Shown here: positions 42,561 to 50,031 of the stretch, one piece after another
Layout of the letters: each line of letters opens with the position of its first letter
How positions within the stretch are numbered: the stretch's first letter is position 1
Origin: JABFRJ01 sp964389095
GTDB lineage: Bacteria; Pseudomonadota; Alphaproteobacteria; Rhizobiales; Hyphomicrobiaceae
Reading direction: 5' to 3'
NCBI GenBank assembly: GCA_964389095.1
Contig: CAYMEB010000010.1
Location: 1-50,031, forward strand
DNA: 50,031 nucleotides
Made by a program: the position numbers and the translations under genes
Notes under the pieces: generated by a model
Database searches by the model: none
What the model saw: only the letters and a program-made list of their open reading frames with translations
Told to the model about the DNA's origin: nothing

Positions 42561-43261
42561 CGCGGACCGCAGATGAGCTTAACGACATCGGGTCGCGAGT
42601 TGGCGGTGGGCCCGAGGTGATCAGCACTAAATCCGGCGCCTTCCCGGCACGATCCCGCGCGACTTGGTCTCGGGCGCGCGTCCGCCGCGCGCCGGAATGC
42701 CCACCCTCCCTCGGTAGGGCAAATTGGCAGACGCCGTCGATTGGTTCGTCTGCCGGATCGGCTTGCCGTTGCTGCTCCGACGGCATCCAGCCAATCGATC
42801 AGGTTCATGCATGACCGGCAGTGTTTGCCGGGGCATTTTCCCGGCATCGGTTGCGTCGCTTGGATGCGTCGTCGCACCCGGGCGTGCTCACCTGTAACAA
42901 CGAGAGACCGGCTGTAGAGGGATGCGCCCAACTGGTGCGCGTCACCCGAAGCAGGCGGTCGAGACGGCGGTGCTGCGTGTGTCGCCGAATGCAGCGGCGC
43001 AGGCGAGTGCCAGTATGCCGCTGGAATCGTCTCGTCACGGGCATTTGGATTGAATGCATCAGCCGACTATGGGCCGCATGGTTGGATACCCGATCGCGCA
43101 TCGCTCATGGGCACCCTTCTCCATGGGCTCTTGGGTTCGGCAGGGCCGCAAGTGACCGTTTATCCGTGACCAGTCACTCGACGCGGTGCGCAGGTCGCCG
43201 ATCATGGGCGGAGCACGTCAGCGGCGTGCTTCGACGATACCTGCTGCCAGGGCGTCCCCGC
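42561..43261. other. 701-base intergenic stretch with two hairpins, no gene seen
   Basis: Open frames here have no protein-like composition. Two hairpins are visible: perfect eight-base arms ggcagacg (42726-42733) and cgtctgcc (42747-42754), and seven-base arms tgccggg (42826-42832) and cccggca (42840-42846). It separates two minus-strand genes and could hold the promoter of the transferase, a small RNA or a decayed gene. Confidence 0.5.
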
Positions 43262-43957
43262 TCAGACCGCGCGGCCGACCAGAGAGCCGATCAATGCCGT
43301 CGATGTCATGGCGAGTGCTCCCCAGAACACGACGCGAAACGTCGGCTTGAGGATACCCGCGCCACCTGCACGCGCACCGATGGCGCCGAGAGCTGCAAGC
43401 CCGACGAGGCCAGAGAGGGATACGGTCCATGGGATCATGCTTGCGGGCGCCAGCATCGATACGAGAAGTGGAAAAGCGGCGCCGGCCGTGAAGGTCGCCG
43501 CAGACGTCAGTGCAGCCTGCACAGGCTGAGCGACGACGTGCGCAGCCAGGCCGAGTTCGTCACGGGCGTGTGCCGCGAACGCGTCTTTCGCGGTCATTTG
43601 CTCGGCCACTTTTCGGGCGAGTTCAGGCTCGACCCCGCGATTGACGTAGATTGCCGTCAGTTCGTCGAGTTCGGCTTCCGGCTGTTCGGCAAGCTCCTTA
43701 CGCTCGCGCGCCATATCGGCTTCTTCCGTGTCGGATTGCGAGCTGACCGAGACGTATTCTCCGGCCGCCATGGACATGGCGCCAGCGACGAGGCCGGCAG
43801 TGCCGGCGACGAGAATCTCATGACGCGACGTCGTCGCCGAGGCCACGCCGACGATGAGGCTCGCGGTCGAGATAAGTCCGTCGTTGGCACCGAGCACGGC
43901 GGCGCGGAGCCAGCCGATCCGTTCGATCAAGTGGCTTTCCTTGTGTAGTGCGCGCAT
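43262..43957 (-). CDS. VIT1/CCC1-family iron/manganese transporter
   Basis: A 231-residue membrane protein. ATG 43957 is chosen, 12 bases after GGGAG; the longer frame has no family match. The N-terminal helix pair carries ERIGWLRAAVLGANDGLIST and ASLIVGVASATTS, followed by MSMAAGEYVSVSSQSDTEEAD, the conserved start of the acidic metal-binding cytoplasmic domain (Glu-rich helices to about residue 145). Three more helices close it. Family members move Fe2+ or Mn2+ out of the cytoplasm. Its neighbours give no further clue. Confidence 0.9.
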   Translation of the reverse strand: MRALHKESHLIERIGWLRAAVLGANDGLISTASLIVGVASATTSRHEILVAGTAGLVAGAMSMAAGEYVSVSSQSDTEEADMARERKELAEQPEAELDELTAIYVNRGVEPELARKVAEQMTAKDAFAAHARDELGLAAHVVAQPVQAALTSAATFTAGAAFPLLVSMLAPASMIPWTVSLSGLVGLAALGAIGARAGGAGILKPTFRVVFWGALAMTSTALIGSLVGRAV

Positions 43958-44564
43958 GCCTTTTCGCATCTCCCATCTGAAGCCCTGCCGCGAGCGTGGC
44001 GCCCGTTGTCGCGGTGCGACCTCGGGATTGTGGACGTCGCGGCGGCACGGCTGCATCGCCGGATCGTCCGGCCGCAAGCCATGGACCAACGGATAGTACA
44101 CACCGCCCTCGAAAAGCGCGACACGCGCATCGTCTGGGTGGGGCTCCGCGCAGATGTACACTCATTCTGGAACCCGGAGTGCGGCGAACGGTGCGTTCAA
44201 ACGTCGCTCGAACGCCCGGCGCTCGGGTCGTCCGTCACGAGGGAGAATGCTGGTGCGTCGATCTCGGCGCGCCCAGGCCGCGCAGTGATCGTGTTGGTTG
44301 ATCGTCGATGTGCCGTCGCCGCGGAATGCAGAATACTCAGACAGCGCATCGTTCCACAGAAGCTTGTGTATTCTGCGGGGCGAAGCGGGCACTCCCTGTG
44401 TATGCGCCGAGCCGACGCTGTGGCACGCTGCGACAGGGAGCCGCGAATTGCAAGTCGGTCATCGGTAAAGGCCGGACCGTAGTCTTGACGCTTGTCACGG
44501 CTGATCTTGGAAATGAGAGTGTCCGGCGTGTCGGAGTGTCCGACACAGAAAGCGAACTCGCTCC
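43958..44564. other. Divergent 607-base intergenic region, no gene seen
   Basis: It lies between the VIT transporter (minus) and the FAD oxidase (plus). Reading frames on both strands are unconvincing. Its last 50 bases hold the dyad described separately, so it is probably a promoter region for both sides; its length leaves room for a small RNA. Confidence 0.5.
44528..44546. promoter_or_regulatory. Candidate operator upstream of the FAD oxidase
   Basis: A perfect dyad with arms gtgtcgga and tccgacac around gtg ends 18 bases before the GTG start of the oxidase. The nine-base word gagtgtccg also occurs twice, at 44517-44525 and 44534-44542. Such nested repeats are typical of regulator binding sites. 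No regulator gene is adjacent. Confidence 0.4.
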
Positions 44565-45869
44565 GTGAGCACGCCATTGCGCAAACAAACATTCCCGAAC
44601 TATCCCGATCTCTGCGGCTGGAATGCCATGCTGCCGCCTCGTCGTCCGCGCTCTGGCGCGCGTGGCAAGATCGCCGCGAAGTATGCCATCGTCGGCGCGG
44701 GCTTCACTGGACTGGCCGCTGCGCGCCGGCTGGCGGAGTGTGACCCGAGTGCGGATATCGTCGTGCTCGAGGCCACGACCTTCGGTGAAGGATCGTCGGG
44801 ACGCAATTCCGGCTTTCTGACCTCGGCGGACATCGCCGGTAGCGTCGACGTGGGCGAGGTCGAGAGCAACATCAGGCGTAACATCTACAACACCGAAGGC
44901 TTCGACTGGCTGGCGAACCTCGTCGCTCGCTACGATATCGACTGCGATCTCCACGAGGTCGGACGCATCAAGGCCGCAGCGACCGCCGGTGGCGAGGGGG
45001 CGGTCAGAGATCTTCTCGGGATCGTGCGCGCGTTGGACATCCGGCACGAGTTACTCGACACCGATCAGATGCGCGCGCGCATCGGGACGCCCTACTATCA
45101 CATCGGTCTTTTCACCGCGGTCGGCCATCTCGTGCAGCCTGCCGCGCTGATCCGAGGTTTGGCCGATGCGCTGCCGACGAGCGTTCATCTTTATGAGCAG
45201 TCGCCCGTTCTCAGCATGCACAAGCGCGGCAAGTGGCTACTCGAATTGCCGGACGCCCGTGTGTCCGCCGATATCGTCATCGTTGCCGCCAACGCTGCGA
45301 TCAAGAACTTCGGCTACCTCCGTGACCGCCTGGTGACCATCTACACCTATGCGGCCATCACGCGGCAGATGAGTCCAAGTGAAGCGGCGCAGCTGGGACC
45401 TATGCGCTCTTGGGGCCTGCTTCCGTCGCACAGGCTGGGCACGACCCTACGCCGCGTCGGGCCGGATCGCTTCCTCGTGCGCTCTCTCTATTCTTACGAG
45501 CGGGGGATTCACCCCGACCTGGCGCGGAAAGAACTCACCGCACGCTTTCATCGCCGGTATCCCGACCTTTCCGCGGTCGATTTCGAGCATGTGTGGGGCG
45601 GCGTGACCGCCCTGACAATGAACGGTGCTCCGTACTGGGGTAAAGTCGACGACGACCTCTACACCTCGGCCGGTTGCAATGGATCGGGGATCGTGAAGGG
45701 CACGATCCTCGGCAAACGGCTGGCCGAGCATCTCGCCGGCGAGCCGGTCGGTCCTGCCGTGCAGGCGGCCTACGGCTCGGCAAATTGGATCGCGCCGGAG
45801 CCACTTCGCACGATCGGTTATCGCGTCATCTCGGCGATCGAGCAGCGCAAGGCCGGGCTGGAGAGCTGA
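44565..45869 (+). CDS. FAD-dependent amine/amino-acid oxidoreductase (DAO family)
   Basis: A 434-residue flavoenzyme from GTG 44565. The FAD-binding GxGxxG is in KYAIVGAGFTGLAAARRLAE (about residues 39-58), followed by VVLEATTFGEGSSGRNSGFL, the DAO-family second site. The C-terminal HVWGGVTALTMNGAPYWGKV and YTSAGCNGSGIVKG are typical of PuuB/OoxB-like oxidases of polyamine derivatives and amino acids. It is followed by a peptide-type ABC transporter, which suggests uptake and oxidation of the same kind of nitrogen compound. The substrate is not known. Confidence 0.88.
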   Translation: MSTPLRKQTFPNYPDLCGWNAMLPPRRPRSGARGKIAAKYAIVGAGFTGLAAARRLAECDPSADIVVLEATTFGEGSSGRNSGFLTSADIAGSVDVGEVESNIRRNIYNTEGFDWLANLVARYDIDCDLHEVGRIKAAATAGGEGAVRDLLGIVRALDIRHELLDTDQMRARIGTPYYHIGLFTAVGHLVQPAALIRGLADALPTSVHLYEQSPVLSMHKRGKWLLELPDARVSADIVIVAANAAIKNFGYLRDRLVTIYTYAAITRQMSPSEAAQLGPMRSWGLLPSHRLGTTLRRVGPDRFLVRSLYSYERGIHPDLARKELTARFHRRYPDLSAVDFEHVWGGVTALTMNGAPYWGKVDDDLYTSAGCNGSGIVKGTILGKRLAEHLAGEPVGPAVQAAYGSANWIAPEPLRTIGYRVISAIEQRKAGLES

Positions 45870-46083
45870 TCCGGGTATCGACAGGTTCGATCGAGCGCTG
45901 TTCGGTGCATGCGGCTCGGCATCGGCGCAAGTCCTGGAAACGATCACGCCTGGGTTCTGTCAAGTGTGATCGGGGACGGGTTCGAGCCCTGGAGCCCGGC
46001 GGTGGGCATGCCAACGACGAGAGGGGGCTTGCTAGGACGGGACAGTCAGTGAACACTACAGGGGGAGCCTGGGGAGGAAGAGA

Positions 46084-47682
46084 ATGTACAAGAAGTCGGG
46101 TCATCGGTTCGGTTGGATCGCGCTCGCTTGGTCGCTTTGTGTCGGGACTGGCGGAGGGCTCGCCGTTTCGAGTACCAGCGCACTCGCACAGAAATCCACG
46201 AACACCGTCGTCTGGGGGATGGTCGCCTCGCCGCGCCATCTCAATCCGGCAGTTCAGTCCGGCATCAATACCATGGAGCCCGGTGCGCAGATCTTTGCGA
46301 GCCCACTCCGGGTCGATGCCGAATGGAAGGTTCATCCCTACCTCGCCGAGAGTTTCAAGTACGAGGACGACAACAAGTCGTTGGTCCTCAAGGTTCGCAA
46401 GGGCGCGACCTTCCATGACGGAAAGCCGATCACCTCCGCAGACTTCGCCTACTCGATCATGAGCGTGAAGGCGCATCATCCCTTCCAGGCGATGATGGCG
46501 CCGGTCGAGAGGGTCGATACGCCTGACGCAGACACCGCAATCGTGCGTCTTTCGCGCGCGCATCCTCCGTTGCTGCTCGCCCTGACATCTCCCTTCACGC
46601 CAGTCCTGCCCAAGCACGTCTTCGACGACGGTACGGACCTGAAGGTCAATCCCAAGAACTCCAACCCGGTCGGCTCCGGTCCGTTCAAACTCATCGAATT
46701 CAAGCCCGGCGAGCACATCATTCTGGAAAAGAACAAGGACTTCTTCCAGCCGGCCAAGATCGACAAGGCGATCATCCGCATCTTCAAGGATGTGAACTCG
46801 ATGGCCCTGGCGATCGAGGCCAAGGAAGTGCATTTTACGCCGTTCCTTGCGGAAATCTCCGTGATCGACAAGCTTGCGACCGTGCAAGGCTTGACCGTCA
46901 GCGACAAGGGCGGTCACGGCATCGGCCCGTTGTTGTGGATCGCCTTCAACACGACGAAAAAGCCGCTCGACGATCCTCGTGTGCGCCAAGCCATCTCTTT
47001 TGCCCTGGATCGCGAGTTCATCACCAAGAGACTGCATCGCGGCCGCTCGCAGGTTTCCACCGGGCCGATCGCGCCGGCGTCACCCTACTATTCGAAGGAT
47101 GTCGAGACCTACAAAGTCGACCTCGCACGAGCAGAGAAGCTGCTCGACGAGGCGGGCCTGAAGAAAGATGCCCAAGGCATCCGCTTCAAGACGACGATCA
47201 CCCACGCGCCGGGCAGCCGCGATTTCTCGGCCAACATCGCCGAGTATGCGAAAGCACAACTCAAGCGTATCGGCATAGACCTCGAGATCAACCCGGCAGC
47301 GGACTTTCCGAGCTGGGCCCAGAAGGTCGGCAGTCACGACTTCGACATGACCATAGACGCCGTCTTCAACTGGGGAGATCCGGTGGTCGGCGTTCACCGC
47401 ACGTACCTCTCGTCGAACATCCGCAAGGGCGTCGTGTGGTCGAACACTCAGAGCTACAACAACCCGAAGGTCGACGAGCTGCTCGCAACGGCCGCTGTGG
47501 AACCCGACGAGGTGAAGCGCAAGCAGCTCTATGCGGAATTCCAGAGGATCGTGGTCGCCGACGCACCGCAGGCGTTTCTGACCGTGATTCCGTACTACAC
47601 CGTGACCGTCGCCGGGTTGAAGGGCATTCCCACCGACATCTGGAGCGCGACATCGCCGATCGACATGCTGGAATGGGAGTGA
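46084..47682 (+). CDS. ABC transporter solute-binding protein, family 5 (peptide type)
   Basis: A 532-residue periplasmic protein. GGGAGGAAG precedes ATG 46084. The signal peptide ends near SSTSALAQ. SBP_bac_5 features are VVWGMVASPRHLNPAVQSG, FHDGKPITSADFAYSI, NPVGSGPFKLIEFKPGEHII and LDDPRVRQAISFALDREFI. It heads an operon with two permeases and an ATPase, so this transporter set is complete as far as the window shows. It shares only family-level features with the orphan binding protein at 22290. Confidence 0.92.
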   Translation: MYKKSGHRFGWIALAWSLCVGTGGGLAVSSTSALAQKSTNTVVWGMVASPRHLNPAVQSGINTMEPGAQIFASPLRVDAEWKVHPYLAESFKYEDDNKSLVLKVRKGATFHDGKPITSADFAYSIMSVKAHHPFQAMMAPVERVDTPDADTAIVRLSRAHPPLLLALTSPFTPVLPKHVFDDGTDLKVNPKNSNPVGSGPFKLIEFKPGEHIILEKNKDFFQPAKIDKAIIRIFKDVNSMALAIEAKEVHFTPFLAEISVIDKLATVQGLTVSDKGGHGIGPLLWIAFNTTKKPLDDPRVRQAISFALDREFITKRLHRGRSQVSTGPIAPASPYYSKDVETYKVDLARAEKLLDEAGLKKDAQGIRFKTTITHAPGSRDFSANIAEYAKAQLKRIGIDLEINPAADFPSWAQKVGSHDFDMTIDAVFNWGDPVVGVHRTYLSSNIRKGVVWSNTQSYNNPKVDELLATAAVEPDEVKRKQLYAEFQRIVVADAPQAFLTVIPYYTVTVAGLKGIPTDIWSATSPIDMLEWE

Positions 47683-47725
47683 ATCGAAGCGAACGGATCG
47701 GGAGCTGTAAGGGCGGAGGTTCAAT

Positions 47726-48694
47726 TTGGGAGTCGTCGTAGTTCGCCTCGTCCGAGCTCTCGGTCTGCTGCTCGCTGTCGCCGTTTTGAATTTCAGCCTG
47801 ATCCACATGGCACCCGGCGACATCGTGCAGACGATCGTGGGGGAAATGGGCGGCGCCAGCGAAGCGACGATCAAAGCGTTGCGTGAGAGCTACGGCCTCG
47901 ATCGGCCATTTCACGAGCAACTCGGGCGCTATCTGTATCGTGTGTCGAGCGGCGACCTCGGCACGTCGGTTTACTTCAACAAGCCGGTTCTGGGTCTGAT
48001 CCTCGATCGTGTCCCGGCAACCGTTCTGCTTGTTCTCACTGCGCTCGCAATCGCCATCGGTGCCGGCGTGATCCTCGGTGTTCTCGCTGCTCGCTGGCCG
48101 CGCAGCTGGTTCGCCGCCGGTATCAACATCGTGGCGCTGTTCGGCTTCGCGGCACCGGTGTTCTGGAGCGGACTGTTGTTGCTGCTCGCCTTCGCCATCT
48201 ATCTGCCGATCGTGCCGACGGGGGGCATGTACAATGTCGCGCGTGGCGCGACGGGCATCGATTTCGTCCTCGAGGTGGCCCGCCACCTGATGCTGCCGGC
48301 GGTGACCCTCGCGCTGATCTATCTCGCCCTCTATACGCGTCTCGCGCGCTCGAGCATGCTCGAGGTGATGGGCTCGGACTACATCCGCACGGCGCGCGCG
48401 AAGGGACTGCCGGAGCGTACGGTGCTGTTCAAGCATGCCTTGCGAAATGCCCTGATGCCGATCGTGACCATCGCCGGTCTGCAGATGTCGGGCATGCTCG
48501 CCGGCACGGTCCTGGTCGAGACCGTGTTCAACTGGCCGGGCATGGGGCTGCTTGCCTACGAGTCGATCCTGCGCCGTGACAATCAGCTGATCCTCGGTAT
48601 CCTCCTGATGTCGGCAGTTCTGGTCATCATCGGCAATCTGCTGACCGACTTCGCCTATCGTCTCGTCGATCCACGCGTGAAGACGGGCGGTTGA
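47726..48694 (+). CDS. ABC transporter permease, DppB/OppB type
   Basis: A 322-residue inner-membrane permease from TTG 47726, with GGAGG nearby upstream. It has about six helices. The N-terminal family phrases are SLIHMAPGDIVQTIVG and LRESYGLDRPFHEQLGRYL, and the EAA loop lies in YIRTARAKGLPERTVLFKHAL. It forms the channel with the next gene product. Confidence 0.93.
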   Translation: MGVVVVRLVRALGLLLAVAVLNFSLIHMAPGDIVQTIVGEMGGASEATIKALRESYGLDRPFHEQLGRYLYRVSSGDLGTSVYFNKPVLGLILDRVPATVLLVLTALAIAIGAGVILGVLAARWPRSWFAAGINIVALFGFAAPVFWSGLLLLLAFAIYLPIVPTGGMYNVARGATGIDFVLEVARHLMLPAVTLALIYLALYTRLARSSMLEVMGSDYIRTARAKGLPERTVLFKHALRNALMPIVTIAGLQMSGMLAGTVLVETVFNWPGMGLLAYESILRRDNQLILGILLMSAVLVIIGNLLTDFAYRLVDPRVKTGG

Positions 48695-48695
48695 A

Positions 48696-49568
48696 ATGGC
48701 GACCACGGAAGCGAAGTCCGTCAAGGCGCGCGGTCCCTGGGCGCAGGCCTGGATCGTGTTTCGGCAGAACAAGGCCGCCGTGTTCGGCCTGATCCTGCTG
48801 ATTGCGCTCACCCTGCTCGTGGTCGTCGGCCCCTACATCTACAAGGTGGATCCCTTCGAGATCATTCAGTCGCCGCACATGCCGCCGGGCAGCGAGGATG
48901 TCCCGTTGGGGTCAGACTATCTCGGACGCGACATTCTCGCGGGCATCATCCATGGCGGCCGGCCAACAATGCTGGTGGGTGCTTCAGCGGCCATGATCGC
49001 CGCCATGATCGGTATCAGTATCGGCGCGATCTCCGGCTATTTCGGCGGGCGCATCGACGGCACTCTCGGTCGTGTGACCGAGTTCTTCCAGGTGCTGCCG
49101 GCGCTCCTGTTCGCCATGGTCCTGATCACCCTGTTCGGTCCGCGCCTCCTGACCGTGACGATCGCGATCGGTGTCGTTGCGTGGACGGGCATGGCCCGCC
49201 TGACGAGAGCGGAATTCCTGCGCATCAGGCAGCTCGACTACGTGCGGTCGGCCCGCAGCATCGGCGCATCAAATCTGCGAATCATGCTCAAGACAATTCT
49301 TCCCAATGCGCTGCCGCCGATCATCGTCGCTGGAACGCTGGCTGCAGGCTCAGCGATCCTCGCAGAGGCCAGTCTGTCGTTCTTGGGGCTGTCGGATCGC
49401 AACGTGATGAGCTGGGGCCTCATGATCGGATCGTCCCGTCAGTATCTTCGCGAAGCCTGGTGGGCGGTGACATTTCCAGGCCTCGCGATCTTCTTGACCG
49501 TTCTCGCGATCTCGCTGGTCGGCGACGGGCTCAACGACGCGTTCAATCCGAAGCTGAGGAGCCGATGA
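48696..49568 (+). CDS. ABC transporter permease, DppC/OppC type
   Basis: A 290-residue permease starting two bases after the DppB-type gene. The N-terminal OppC region has WIVFRQNKAAVFGLILL, then HMPPGSEDVPLGSDYLGRDI, and the EAA loop LDYVRSARSIGASNLRIMLK. TMD and loop spacing are normal. A 138-base gap follows before the ATPase gene, longer than the other operon gaps, with nothing recognisable in it. Confidence 0.93.
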   Translation: MATTEAKSVKARGPWAQAWIVFRQNKAAVFGLILLIALTLLVVVGPYIYKVDPFEIIQSPHMPPGSEDVPLGSDYLGRDILAGIIHGGRPTMLVGASAAMIAAMIGISIGAISGYFGGRIDGTLGRVTEFFQVLPALLFAMVLITLFGPRLLTVTIAIGVVAWTGMARLTRAEFLRIRQLDYVRSARSIGASNLRIMLKTILPNALPPIIVAGTLAAGSAILAEASLSFLGLSDRNVMSWGLMIGSSRQYLREAWWAVTFPGLAIFLTVLAISLVGDGLNDAFNPKLRSR

Positions 49569-49706
49569 GCACCCACACCTGCCGGAAACTTCTGCAGACG
49601 GCGTGCGGCGTGCCCGGAAGCGGGGTGGCCGTTTGTGTCGGGCCGTGGCCGACGGTTCATCCCCCGTCGATGGAAGCGATCTGACGATCGGCTGGGGAAC
49701 AAGAGC

Positions 49707-50031
49707 ATGACCGCACTTCTCGACGTGCGTGATCTGGAGGTCGAGTTCGACACGCAGGACGGGCGTGTGCGCGTTCTCGATGACGTGTCGTTCGCACTCG
49801 CGCCCGGCGAGGTGCTCGGCATCGTCGGCGAATCGGGTTGCGGCAAGAGCATGACGGCTCTGGCGATCCTCGGCCTCGTGCCGAAACCGACCGGGTTCAT
49901 CACCGGAGGCCGCATCGCCCTCCAGGGCGAGGATCTCGTGACCGCGACGGAAAAGCGTCTGCGTGAGGTCCGCGGAAACGATATCTCCATGATCTTCCAG
50001 TAGCCGATGACGTCGCTCAACCCGGTGTATC
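49707..50031 (+). pseudogene. ABC transporter ATPase (DppD/OppD type), 5' part with in-frame TAG
   Basis: The N-terminal part of the ATPase, cut by the window edge. ATG 49707 opens LLDVRDLEVEFDTQDG. Walker A is in VGESGCGKSMTALAILGL. The Q-loop normally reads F-Q-E-P-M-T-S-L-N-P; here the codon after FQ is TAG (50001-50003) and the frame continues PMTSLNPVY. The missing residue is nearly always Glu, so GAG to TAG explains it. If real, the gene is dead and so is the transporter unless another ATPase helps. A base error in the draft is equally possible. Confidence 0.85.

Noticed and set aside
42821..43948. A 375-codon plus-strand frame across the VIT transporter region
   Set aside because: Its composition is Arg/Cys/Ser-rich without motifs, and the opposite strand encodes a clear VIT-family protein.
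43958..44161. N-terminal extension of the VIT transporter up to 44161
   Set aside because: The extra 68 codons have no family similarity, while ATG 43957 has a ribosome site and gives the usual length.
45965..45995. A T-arm-like sequence (gggttcgagccc) suggesting a tRNA
   Set aside because: The five-base T stem does not pair, and no acceptor, D or anticodon arms can be placed around it.
5093..50003. Stop-codon recoding (selenocysteine, pyrrolysine or amber suppression) as explanation of the in-frame stops
   Set aside because: All three stop codons are involved, and all three also end intact genes here (for example TAG after the GntR gene and ccrM, TGA after tadB). No SECIS-like or Pyl context is seen, and the residues expected at the sites are ordinary Glu or Gly.

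Overview
The window is a GC-rich, densely coded piece of an alphaproteobacterial chromosome. The evidence is a Caulobacter-type Tad/Cpa pilus locus, a CcrM-type beta-class adenine methyltransferase with a C-terminal RAMA-like domain, a DUF4167 protein directly after prfA-prmC, and a bolA-grxD pair. I cannot name a genus. Ten Ns at 37840-37849 show that this is a draft scaffold. I see no tRNA, rRNA, CRISPR array, insertion sequence or phage gene.

Layout. 1-451: 3' end of sucC, then a terminator. 595-2972: a two-subunit UxaA/SuyAB-like lyase on the minus strand with a divergent GntR/HutC regulator. 2991-12954: a Tad pilus locus, with a stand-alone secretin N-domain protein (minus), then flp pilin, cpaA, cpaB, cpaC, cpaD, cpaE, cpaF, tadB and tadC. 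cpaB and cpaC carry in-frame stop codons. 13018-17309: housekeeping genes def, fmt, a beta carbonic anhydrase, nhaA and dapF. 17385-21042: a small methyltransferase, a PsiF-repeat protein, a GlxA-type regulator, a GST and an EamA permease. 21153-24957: a radical SAM protein with an extra C-terminal cysteine cluster, an orphan peptide-type solute-binding protein, and an outer-membrane beta-barrel gene with two in-frame TAG codons. 25224-27979: cysK, alaX and sseA. 28095-32490: a helix-turn-helix membrane protein, prfA, prmC and a DUF4167 protein. 32590-33260: grxD and bolA. 33567-39063: a poly-epsilon-lysine-synthetase-like NRPS, its probable phosphopantetheinyl transferase (broken by the gap) and a CAP-domain protein. 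39186-42560: a secreted hypothetical protein, ccrM, a gamma-glutamylcyclotransferase-like protein and a WecA-family transferase. 43262-50031: a VIT-family transporter, an FAD amine/amino-acid oxidase and a peptide-type ABC transporter whose ATPase runs off the end and has an in-frame TAG.

The most interesting unit is 33567-38287. It encodes an adenylation domain, a carrier domain, and three copies of a membrane-segment plus left-handed-beta-helix unit, which is the build of Pls, the enzyme that makes the cationic isopeptide epsilon-poly-L-lysine. A dedicated carrier-activating enzyme follows, and the binding-pocket residues read by eye include two acidic positions that suit a diamino acid.

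A second theme is sequence quality versus gene decay. Six in-frame stop codons fall in four otherwise well-conserved genes, and most can be explained by one substitution to T at codon position 1. All three stop codons are also used as normal terminators here, so this is not recoding. Draft errors or recent pseudogenization must be separated before the Tad locus is called dead.
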